5,204 nucleotides of DNA from positions 1-5,204 of the forward strand of contig CALGNG010000314.1 in assembly GCA_937958735.1 (NCBI GenBank), in the 5' to 3' direction. The first letter of the stretch is position 1, and the number at the start of each line of letters is the position of its first letter. The position numbers and the translations under genes were made by a program. Shown in pieces: positions 1 to 5,204 of the stretch. Source of the stretch: an uncultured Aquimarina sp. (GTDB taxonomy: Bacteria; Bacteroidota; Bacteroidia; Flavobacteriales; Flavobacteriaceae). A model generated the notes under the pieces. The model was not told where the DNA came from. It saw nothing but the letters and a program-made list of their open reading frames with translations, and ran no database searches.

Positions 1-213
1 AATACCACTATAACCTCCTAAAGCATCAATCTCCCTTACTATTTGTCCTTTAGCTATACCTCCCATGGCAGGGTTGCAACTCATCTGAGCTATGTTTTGT
101 AAATTCATTGTAATTAACAATGTACTACATCCCATATTGGCGGCAGCGGCAGCGGCCTCGCTACCTGCATGACCAGCGCCTACTACTATTACATCATATT
201 CTTGTCCAAACAT
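1..213 (-). CDS. mnmG: MnmG (GidA), tRNA uridine-5-carboxymethylaminomethyl modification FAD enzyme, N-terminal fragment
   Basis: MnmG works with the GTPase MnmE to install the 5-(carboxy)aminomethyl group on wobble uridine 34 of a subset of tRNAs, including those for Glu, Gln and Lys. It acts in the cytoplasm and uses FAD, NADH and a folate one-carbon donor. Only the first 71 codons are present; the gene runs off the left edge (full proteins are about 620-630 residues). The fragment starts [20 protein letters not shown], with a Rossmann dinucleotide-binding motif GxGxxG at G12, G14 and G17. It also contains the family block [19 protein letters not shown] at residues 46-64, which includes a conserved Cys (C46). 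The ATG at 211-213 is preceded in frame by CAT and then a TAG stop at 217-219, so no upstream start is possible. No Shine-Dalgarno sequence is seen. A parS palindrome sits 8 bases upstream and a likely -7 element at 265-272. The identification is very secure despite truncation. Confidence 0.97.
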   Translation of the reverse strand, partial: MFGQEYDVIVVGAGHAGSEAAAAAANMGCSTLLITMNLQNIAQMSCNPAMGGIAKGQIVREIDALGGYSGI

Positions 214-221
214 ATGCTAAT

Positions 222-237
222 TGTTCCACGTGGAACT
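222..237. other. parS: parS site 1 (ParB-binding centromere element)
   Basis: The 16-mer TGTTCCACGTGGAACT contains a perfect 14-base palindrome, GTTCCACGTGGAAC, at 223-236. It matches the widely conserved bacterial parS consensus (TGTTNCACGTGNAACA) except for the last base. parS sites load ParB, which spreads and recruits SMC and ParA for chromosome segregation. This copy lies 8 bases upstream of the mnmG start codon, inside its predicted 5' leader, so ParB binding could also influence mnmG transcription (inference). Two further copies lie within 150 bases, which makes a chance match unlikely. Confidence 0.85.
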
Positions 238-264
238 ATAAAATTATACTTATTAAAACTTTTG

Positions 265-272
265 CAAAGCTA
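265..272 (-). promoter_or_regulatory. Putative Bacteroidota -7 promoter element for mnmG
   Basis: Read on the minus strand this is TAGCTTTG, an exact match to the TAnnTTTG -7 element used by the Bacteroidota primary sigma factor. It lies about 50 bases upstream of the mnmG ATG, predicting a leader of roughly 45 bases that would include parS site 1. I see no clear -33 TTG at the usual spacing. The same octamer occurs upstream of the DUF4175 gene (4542-4549). Support is the motif and its position only; a short AT-rich motif can occur by chance. Confidence 0.4.
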
Positions 273-328
273 CAAAATAGACGATTACTATTTACATAAA
301 GAATAGAGCTCTGAATAATAAACTCGAA

Positions 329-344
329 TGTTCCACGTGGAACG
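329..344. other. parS: parS site 2 (ParB-binding centromere element)
   Basis: The 16-mer TGTTCCACGTGGAACG holds the same perfect 14-base palindrome as site 1, GTTCCACGTGGAAC, at 330-343. It lies in the intergenic region 7 bases beyond the ybeY stop codon. Its centre is 107 bases from that of site 1 and 26 bases from that of site 3. It matches the parS consensus at all but the final base. It is better explained as parS than as a terminator, because the palindrome has no loop and no following T-tract. Confidence 0.87.
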
Positions 345-350
345 AATATC

Positions 351-770
351 TTATTGTTTCACGTGGAACATCTCAATCTTTTCATTCTCTTTAGATCGCA
401 TTAAAGAATCTTCTTCTTCTGTCTTGTCTTTATACCCACATATATGCAATACCCCATGCACTAATACTCTGAGCAACTCTTCGTAAAAAGATATATTGAA
501 TTTGGCAGCATTATCCGATACACGCTCTAAAGAAATATAAATATCTGCATTAACAAAATCGCCAATAGAATTATCAAAAGTAATAATATCTGTATATGTG
601 TCGTGATCCAAAAAACGTTGATTAACGTCTAATAAATAAGCGTCATTACAAAAAACATAATTAATCTGACCAACCTTTTTATTCTCTGAAGTAACTACAC
701 TGGATAACCAATTAGCTATTTTTCTTTCCTCTAAATCTATTTTAACCTCTAGGTAATTAAAATTGAACAT
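351..770 (-). CDS. ybeY: Endoribonuclease YbeY (16S rRNA maturation and ribosome quality control)
   Basis: YbeY is a small metal-dependent endoribonuclease linked to 16S rRNA 3'-end maturation and decay of defective ribosomes in the cytoplasm. This 139-residue protein has a length typical of the family. The signature is the metal-site segment HGVLHICGYKDK from H105, with H105 and H109 as the first two ligands. The usual third His of HGxLHxxGYDH is Asp115 here. The block VNQRFLDHDTYTDIITF (residues 49-65) aligns with the E. coli region LNYEYRGKDKPTNVLSF, with Leu54 where E. coli has the functionally important Arg59. I recall similar substitutions in other Bacteroidota, so I read this as a lineage form, not a dead gene. 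The ATG at 768-770 directly follows CAT and the in-frame TAA of the DUF4175 gene (774-776), so the start is fixed and the two genes are probably translationally coupled. The last codons (MFHVKQ) are formed by a parS site. Confidence 0.95.
   Translation of the reverse strand: MFNFNYLEVKIDLEERKIANWLSSVVTSENKKVGQINYVFCNDAYLLDVNQRFLDHDTYTDIITFDNSIGDFVNADIYISLERVSDNAAKFNISFYEELLRVLVHGVLHICGYKDKTEEEDSLMRSKENEKIEMFHVKQ
355..370. other. parS: parS site 3, embedded in the 3' end of ybeY
   Basis: TGTTTCACGTGGAACA (reverse complement TGTTCCACGTGAAACA) fits the general parS consensus at every position. Unlike sites 1 and 2 it has one T/G asymmetry in the half-sites, like classical sites in other phyla. 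It overlaps the last codons of ybeY, where the minus strand encodes the terminal peptide MFHVKQ. A parS site within or beside coding sequence is common in bacteria. Confidence 0.88.
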
Positions 771-773
771 ATG

Positions 774-3700
774 TTATTTACTAAAATATTCGTTTACTTT
801 TAACTTGTAATTGGGCTTCAAAGGTAGAACTTCTCTATTTAAAATTTCGGTGGAATTAAAATACTTTTTTATCTGCTCTGGTGTAATTACATCATTAGAT
901 ATATAGCTTTTACTATTTATTTTACTCTTGCGCTTTTTATCTTTTCCCTGTTGGAATTGTGCTTTATCAAGTTTAAATAATTGGTGCTTCAAATTAAGCA
1001 TTCTATTTAATGTTGCTGTATTAAAACCTTTTTCTATTAGCTCGTTTTCTACTTGTTTCATCTGATCCAAAACACGAGTGGCTTCCCCTCTTTTTAATCC
1101 TGCCTCGGAAATTTTATCGGCCAATTGATTTCGTAAGTCTTGCTGCTGTTTAAAGATCTCGAACAATTGCTCATAATCATTTTCACTATCTGCATTACCT
1201 TCGCCTTCCCCACCAGATTTCCCTTTCTTGTCCGATTTAGACTTTCCTTTACCAGAGCCACTAGATTTAGAACCCTCTCCTTTATTGTCTAAATCTTTCT
1301 TATTGTCACCTTCCTTAGTAGCACCTTTATTGCCTCCTTTGTTATCCCCTTTAGAGTCGCCTTGATTAGCCGATGAGGATTTTCCTTTTCCAGATCCTTT
1401 CCCTTTTCCATCAGAAGATTTATCTCCTTGCTTACCACCAGGCTTTTCTCCATTTCTAGATTGCCCCTCGCCTTCTCCAGACTTCCCTTGTCCTAAACCA
1501 AAACCACTAGAGCCTTCCTTACCACCTTTGCCAGATTTTCCAGACTCACCAGATTTACCTTCCTGTCCTTCTTTCCCACCTTGACCAGATTGTCCTTTTT
1601 CTCCTTCACTTCCACTTTTTCCATTATCGCCCTTCTGCCCTTCCTTTCCAGAATCCCCTGGCTTTTTTGCTCCACCAGATTGTTGCTTATTAGAATCCCC
1701 CGGCTTTTTTTGTCCTGCTTCTAAGGCTTGTTTAAATGCTTTATTAAGGGATTGTTGCTTTTTAATAATATCGGGTAATTGAAATTCTTCTTTCTTCTTT
1801 TTCCCTTTACCTGCTTTAGTTAGCTGGTTTAATTGTTTTAAACTTGCCGAAAGCATTAATGCCAAATCGTTAGAATTTGAAACGGCAAAACGTAATTTGG
1901 TAACTCCTAAATAAGTTTGATTATCTGTAATACTCTCCAAAGAACTATCCATATTGTATTCTATATCGGAAATTAGATCGTTTATTTTTGTTCCAATTTT
2001 AGGGTTACGAGAAGAGATTGCAAACAAACTATCGTCTATATGATTAAAGTGTTCTTTAAGCTGATTTTGTTTACGTATGTATTTAGAGTAATTAGGACTA
2101 TTGGTATTAATAGAATTAAAACGTTCCATATTATCTTCCTGATCTATGGAAAATAACACCAAATTATCCAATACTTGTCTTAGCAATTCTTCGTCGTCTT
2201 TTAAATCTCCTGCTCCTCCTCCACTAGCCGTTTTAGACATTTTATCTGCTAAATTCTTCATCATTACTCCAGCTACATTTTGTTTTCTTTGTGCTTTTTC
2301 AGATTCACTTTTTTCGATATTTGTAACAGCTTCCTTTTGTTTAGTTTCTATTTTGCCTTCGTAAACAGCATCGTCGTCTAAGACCATTGGCTTTCTTAAC
2401 TTGGCATTATGGCTACGCAAATCGTCTAGCTCGTCTCTAATAATTTTAAACTCTTTATTCATCTGCTTTTGATCTTCCAAATTTGGAATTTCTTTAGATG
2501 CTTTAATTTCTTTATCGCTTAACAATTCTAGCATTTGTACAATACGTTCGTGTTTTTCTATTACATAATGCCTTTTAGTAAGCTCTAATATTTGGCTAAG
2601 GTTTTTGGTTACTTTTTTGTTTTCTTTCTGTAACTCGTCCACCTTTTCTTTAAGTTCTTTAGGACTTAATTTTTCTATAGCTTTCTTAATCTCTTCTATA
2701 AGTTTTTTGTTTTTTTCTAATTGTTTTTCGGTACGCTCTAATTCTTCCTTAGTTGGATTTTCTTCTTCTGGTTTAGAGATTTTATCTATCGTCTTTTTTA
2801 GATTTTTTGCCAGTTTTTCTAACTTCTTTTGTTCCGAAAGTTGTTTTTCTAATACAGTAGATAACTTTTCCTTTTCTTTAAAACTAACCGATAGAGTTTG
2901 TTTTTGAAGTTTAGAAAAACTTTCTAAATCTAATTCTGATTCTTGAAACTTATCAATCGTATTCTGAAAATCGTCTAATTGCTTTTGATCCGATTTGGAT
3001 TCGTTTTGTTGCTTTTCTATTTTAGAAGATACTGTATAATTAAAAGTTTCGGATCTAGATGCTTTGGCTCCATTAAAGGAATCGTTATCGAATACCTCAA
3101 AATAAAAAGCATAATTTTTAGCTTCTAACAAATTCAAATCGTTAGGAAACTGAAATGTAAATTCCCCTATAGATTCTTTAGAAATAGAAAGTGTTTTAAA
3201 TTGCTTGTCTTTAGGCGAATTGGATTGATAATACACCAATTGTAATTTAGAAATTCCATAATCGTCTGATATCCTTCCTAAATAAAATTGTTTAGAAGCA
3301 TCAATAGAATCTTTTTTAGAAAGCACCTTAATTAAAGGATCTTTGTCTTTAATTACTTCTATATTAAAATTGAGTTTGTCATAGTTAGAAATATAGGCAT
3401 TAGAACTACTTATCTGATAAGTAAAGTTGTCTCTACTACGTTTAGAAAACGTAAAAAGATTTACATTCTTAGAAAATGAATATGCCGAGTCGTTATAAAT
3501 AAAACTAACAGCTTCGGCATTTTTACTGTTTACATTCCAACCTAAAAGAGATCCTTCTGGAACTAAAGCCGTACCAGAATTTTTAATAACTTGTTTCTTT
3601 TTACCTACATGCCTTGGAGGAGTAATTTGTAAATTAAAATCTAAAATAGAGGGAGCTTCTTTTACTTCTAAAATATACTCTCTACTAGTTATATCTCCAG

Positions 3701-4490
3701 CAGTTAAATTAAACTTCATGTTACTAGATAAACCATTAAACGTGTAGCTATATTTATTATAATCGGTTTTTTTAAGAAAGTAACTGCTTCCGCTATAATT
3801 AATTTTTATCTGGCTTGGAATGGATTTACCTTCTACTCTTACTTGTAATAAAAAATCACTATTTTGAAGTGTTTCTAAACTAGAGTTTTCTACCTTAAAA
3901 TAAAATGGCGCTGGTGGCTCGTAGGCTACATTATAATTTACTACTCTGTTTAAACTTGTTTTATACCAATCGAACCCTTTAAACAAACTAAACATTAAAA
4001 AAAGTACTACAGGAATTAGCGCATACTTAGCATAGGATAGACTGTTTTTAAAGTTAATGGCAGATTTAAAAGGTATGGGTGATAATTCTCTAGATTTTTG
4101 ATCGATACTGGCAGCTAATAAATCCGATGGCACAGCATTATCTTTAAGTTGCAATAGATTTATTAATTGATCGTCTATTTCCGGAAAATGATTTCCTATA
4201 ATTTTAGAAGCATCTAATAGAGAAATTTGTTTTCCTAATTTAACTAACCTTGCCAAAGAGATACCTATAAAACGAATAAAGAGATAACCCGAAATACCTA
4301 TAAATGTCCAAAATAGTAGTGTTCTTGTTTTTATAGAAAACCACAAGAAATTCTCTAATAACAAAATGGTTAACAAATAGAGCAAGGCGACTGCTAAGAA
4401 AATTAAAATTCCCTTAATGACTTCATTCACATAAAATTTCTGAATAAACCCTTGTATTTTTTTTAAAATAAGACTGTAATCCGCTGACAT
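774..4490 (-). CDS. Large membrane-anchored DUF4175-like protein with coiled coils and a collagen-like linker
   Basis: This 1238-residue protein has no known function; I assign it to the DUF4175 group of Bacteroidota proteins from memory of its architecture. Three hydrophobic helices lie at about 26-46, 57-79 and 155-171. The 80-154 loop is basic next to helix 2 (RLVKLGKQ), suggesting a cytoplasmic loop and a periplasmic remainder. Residues about 190-490 are beta-rich, apparently two or three Ig-like domains, with the motif DDYGISKLQLVYY at 409-421. Residues about 490-740 are Lys/Glu-rich coiled coil, and about 765-925 mostly helical. A Gly/Lys/Ser/Glu-rich linker covers about 926-1103, including 18 perfect Gly-X-Y triplets at 945-998. 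The tail (about 1104-1238) is again ordered, with QQGKDKKRKSKIN near 1180 and a final segment ending KVNEYFSK. The start is fixed by an in-frame TAA four codons upstream (4500-4502); the next Met is residue 166, after the helices. It probably shares a transcript with ybeY, 3 bases downstream. A structural or envelope role is inference only. Confidence 0.85.
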   Translation of the reverse strand: MSADYSLILKKIQGFIQKFYVNEVIKGILIFLAVALLYLLTILLLENFLWFSIKTRTLLFWTFIGISGYLFIRFIGISLARLVKLGKQISLLDASKIIGNHFPEIDDQLINLLQLKDNAVPSDLLAASIDQKSRELSPIPFKSAINFKNSLSYAKYALIPVVLFLMFSLFKGFDWYKTSLNRVVNYNVAYEPPAPFYFKVENSSLETLQNSDFLLQVRVEGKSIPSQIKINYSGSSYFLKKTDYNKYSYTFNGLSSNMKFNLTAGDITSREYILEVKEAPSILDFNLQITPPRHVGKKKQVIKNSGTALVPEGSLLGWNVNSKNAEAVSFIYNDSAYSFSKNVNLFTFSKRSRDNFTYQISSSNAYISNYDKLNFNIEVIKDKDPLIKVLSKKDSIDASKQFYLGRISDDYGISKLQLVYYQSNSPKDKQFKTLSISKESIGEFTFQFPNDLNLLEAKNYAFYFEVFDNDSFNGAKASRSETFNYTVSSKIEKQQNESKSDQKQLDDFQNTIDKFQESELDLESFSKLQKQTLSVSFKEKEKLSTVLEKQLSEQKKLEKLAKNLKKTIDKISKPEEENPTKEELERTEKQLEKNKKLIEEIKKAIEKLSPKELKEKVDELQKENKKVTKNLSQILELTKRHYVIEKHERIVQMLELLSDKEIKASKEIPNLEDQKQMNKEFKIIRDELDDLRSHNAKLRKPMVLDDDAVYEGKIETKQKEAVTNIEKSESEKAQRKQNVAGVMMKNLADKMSKTASGGGAGDLKDDEELLRQVLDNLVLFSIDQEDNMERFNSINTNSPNYSKYIRKQNQLKEHFNHIDDSLFAISSRNPKIGTKINDLISDIEYNMDSSLESITDNQTYLGVTKLRFAVSNSNDLALMLSASLKQLNQLTKAGKGKKKKEEFQLPDIIKKQQSLNKAFKQALEAGQKKPGDSNKQQSGGAKKPGDSGKEGQKGDNGKSGSEGEKGQSGQGGKEGQEGKSGESGKSGKGGKEGSSGFGLGQGKSGEGEGQSRNGEKPGGKQGDKSSDGKGKGSGKGKSSSANQGDSKGDNKGGNKGATKEGDNKKDLDNKGEGSKSSGSGKGKSKSDKKGKSGGEGEGNADSENDYEQLFEIFKQQQDLRNQLADKISEAGLKRGEATRVLDQMKQVENELIEKGFNTATLNRMLNLKHQLFKLDKAQFQQGKDKKRKSKINSKSYISNDVITPEQIKKYFNSTEILNREVLPLKPNYKLKVNEYFSK
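1497..1658 (-). repeat. Collagen-like Gly-X-Y tract (18 triplets) inside the DUF4175-like protein
   Basis: Codons 945-998 of the large protein read as 18 consecutive Gly-X-Y triplets: GDS GKE GQK GDN GKS, then GSE GEK GQS GQG GKE, then GQE GKS GES GKS GKG, then GKE GSS GFG. The register breaks at Leu999. X and Y positions are nearly all charged or polar (K, E, S, Q, D, N) with no proline. Bacterial collagens can stabilise triple helices with charge pairs such as GKE/GEK in place of hydroxyproline, but a fully proline-free tract would be weak. The flanks are also Gly/Ser/Lys-rich but not in triplet register. The tract may equally be a flexible, soluble linker. Confidence 0.8.
1651..1710. repeat. 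Short direct repeat with 42-base period in the Gly-rich linker
   Basis: GAATCCCCTGGCTTTTTT at 1651-1668 and GAATCCCCCGGCTTTTTT at 1693-1710 match at 17 of 18 bases and are offset by 42 bases, exactly 14 codons. On the coding strand both encode KKPGDS (residues 942-947 and 928-933). The in-frame spacing suggests that this low-complexity linker grew by local duplication. The intervening bases are less similar, so the event is old or partial. Confidence 0.7.
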
Positions 4491-4541
4491 ATATTGATGT
4501 TAAACCTATAAAGTTACACAAAGTCCTGTTAAAAAAAACTA

Positions 4542-4549
4542 CAAAGCTA
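4542..4549 (-). promoter_or_regulatory. Putative Bacteroidota promoter for the DUF4175-ybeY unit
   Basis: The minus strand reads TAGCTTTG, matching the TAnnTTTG -7 consensus and identical to the octamer upstream of mnmG. It lies about 50 bases before the ATG at 4490, predicting a leader of roughly 45 bases. A TTG-type -33 candidate (CAA on the plus strand at 4565-4567) lies 15 bases further upstream, slightly short of the usual 17-23 spacing. No Shine-Dalgarno sequence is seen before the start codon. Confidence 0.45.
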
Positions 4550-4635
4550 TTTAATGGACTGTATCAAAAATTATATTGATTAAAAACAGTACTAAAAGTC
4601 GTTTTAAAATAAAGTCTAAACAAGTAATAGATACT

Positions 4636-4643
4636 TATATTTG
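4636..4643 (+). promoter_or_regulatory. Putative Bacteroidota -7 promoter element for gltX
   Basis: TATATTTG fits TAnnTTTG exactly and lies 17 bases before the gltX ATG, predicting transcription to begin around 4648-4652 with a very short leader. No TTG is present at the expected -33 distance. With the minus-strand element at 4542-4549 this would make 4491-4660 a divergent promoter region. The rest of that interval is AT-rich and shows no gene or RNA structure I can support. Confidence 0.5.
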
Positions 4644-4660
4644 CATCAAAATTTAAACTT

Positions 4661-5204
4661 ATGTCTGCTGTTAGAGTTCGCTTTGCACCAAGTCCTACTG
4701 GTCCCTTACATATTGGGGGATTACGTACTGCTTTATTTAATTATTTATTTGCTAAAAAACACAACGGAACCTTTGTTCTACGTATAGAAGATACCGATCA
4801 GACCCGTTTTGTAGAAGGCGCAGAAGCTTATATTAAAGAAGCTTTAGATTGGTGTAATATCTCTTATGACGAAGGTCCAGCGAAAAATGAAAAATTTGGT
4901 CCATATAAACAAAGTGAGCGTAAACATTTATATAAAGCTTATGCTGAAGAATTAATTGCTAAAGGATATGCTTATTATGCTTTTGATACCGCCGAAACTT
5001 TAGATGCAGAAAGAAAAAGTTACGAGGCCGAAAAGAAAACCTTTATTTATAATTGGCATAATCGCACCCAACTTACTAATTCTTTAAGCCTTACGGCAGA
5101 AGAAACTAAAGCAAAATTAGCTGCAAACGAACCTTATGTAATTCGTTTTAAATCGCCACAAGATGAAACTTTGGTTATGAATGATGAAATTCGTGGAGAA
5201 ATTA
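4661..5204 (+). CDS. gltX: Glutamyl-tRNA synthetase (GluRS), N-terminal fragment
   Basis: GluRS is the class I synthetase that attaches glutamate to tRNA-Glu using ATP in the cytoplasm. The first 181 codons are present and the reading frame is open to the right edge (full proteins are about 460-510 residues). The N-terminus MSAVRVRFAPSPTGPLHIGG carries the family motif FAPSPTG (8-14) and the HIGH-type signature HIGG at 17-20. Further hallmarks are LRIEDTDQTR at 40-49 and YKQSER at 82-87. The segment around YAYYAFDTAET (103-113) corresponds to the zinc-binding insertion of E. coli GluRS but has no cysteines, so this should be a zinc-free form. The KMSKS loop and anticodon-binding domain lie outside the window. 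The ATG at 4661 gives the expected N-terminus, and an in-frame TAG occurs at 4628-4630. It is transcribed divergently from the DUF4175-ybeY unit. Confidence 0.98.
   Translation, partial: MSAVRVRFAPSPTGPLHIGGLRTALFNYLFAKKHNGTFVLRIEDTDQTRFVEGAEAYIKEALDWCNISYDEGPAKNEKFGPYKQSERKHLYKAYAEELIAKGYAYYAFDTAETLDAERKSYEAEKKTFIYNWHNRTQLTNSLSLTAEETKAKLAANEPYVIRFKSPQDETLVMNDEIRGEI

Noticed and set aside
305..312. AGAGCTCT palindrome in the intergenic region
   Set aside because: An isolated 8-base palindrome without extended arms or a repeated partner; expected by chance.
329..370. Palindromes after ybeY considered as a rho-independent terminator
   Set aside because: The palindromes have no loop and no T-tract follows on the minus strand. 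The match to parS is far better.
1493..1675. 60-codon minus-strand open frame overlapping the large gene
   Set aside because: It is a shifted frame of the Gly/Lys-rich linker; purine-rich repeat codons stay open in several frames. It has no start context and no recognisable product.
2146..2364. 72-codon plus-strand open frame
   Set aside because: It lies antisense within the DUF4175-like gene. Its Ser/Phe/Leu-rich translation is the mirror of Lys/Glu/Asp coding sequence.
2605..2907. 100-codon plus-strand open frame that looks hydrophobic
   Set aside because: It is antisense to the coiled-coil region; Phe/Ser/Leu richness arises from complementing Lys/Glu codons. It is not a real membrane protein.
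4491..4660. Possible small gene or RNA in the divergent intergenic region
   Set aside because: No open frame with plausible content, no tRNA-like or stable stem structure seen; only promoter-like motifs can be supported.
1..5204. CRISPR array, insertion sequence, prophage or defence system
   Set aside because: No spaced direct repeats, terminal inverted repeats, transposase or integrase motifs are present; all four genes are core housekeeping or conserved lineage genes.

Overview
The window looks like a core chromosomal segment of a member of the Bacteroidota, most likely a flavobacterium. The DNA is AT-rich. The start codons have no recognisable Shine-Dalgarno sequence. Upstream regions carry TAnnTTTG-type -7 elements typical of this phylum. 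The largest gene encodes a DUF4175-type protein, a family I know mainly from Bacteroidota. The YbeY and MnmG sequences also read as Bacteroidota versions.

Layout from left to right: (1) positions 1-213, minus strand, the first 71 codons of mnmG (gidA), the FAD protein of tRNA wobble-uridine modification, cut by the window edge. (2) Positions 214-350, a 137-base intergenic stretch with a putative mnmG promoter and two near-perfect parS (ParB-binding) palindromes. A third parS lies just inside the neighbouring gene. (3) Positions 351-770, minus strand, ybeY, the rRNA-maturation endonuclease, whose last codons are the third parS site. (4) Positions 774-4490, minus strand, a 1238-residue membrane-anchored DUF4175-like protein with three N-terminal membrane helices, beta-rich domains, long coiled coils, a Gly/Lys/Ser-rich linker containing 18 uninterrupted collagen-like Gly-X-Y triplets, and an ordered C-terminal tail. 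(5) Positions 4491-4660, a divergent promoter region. (6) Positions 4661-5204, plus strand, the first 181 codons of gltX (glutamyl-tRNA synthetase), cut by the window edge.

The DUF4175 gene and ybeY are separated by 3 bases and almost certainly form one transcription unit. mnmG follows in the same direction and probably also has its own promoter. Three of the four genes serve translation: tRNA charging, rRNA maturation and tRNA modification. The DUF4175 protein has no established function.

The most notable signal outside the genes is the cluster of three parS sites within about 150 bases beside mnmG. This recalls the parS/gidA neighbourhood near the replication origin in other bacteria and suggests a chromosome-segregation (ParABS) centromere. 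No complete new defence, CRISPR or mobile system is visible.
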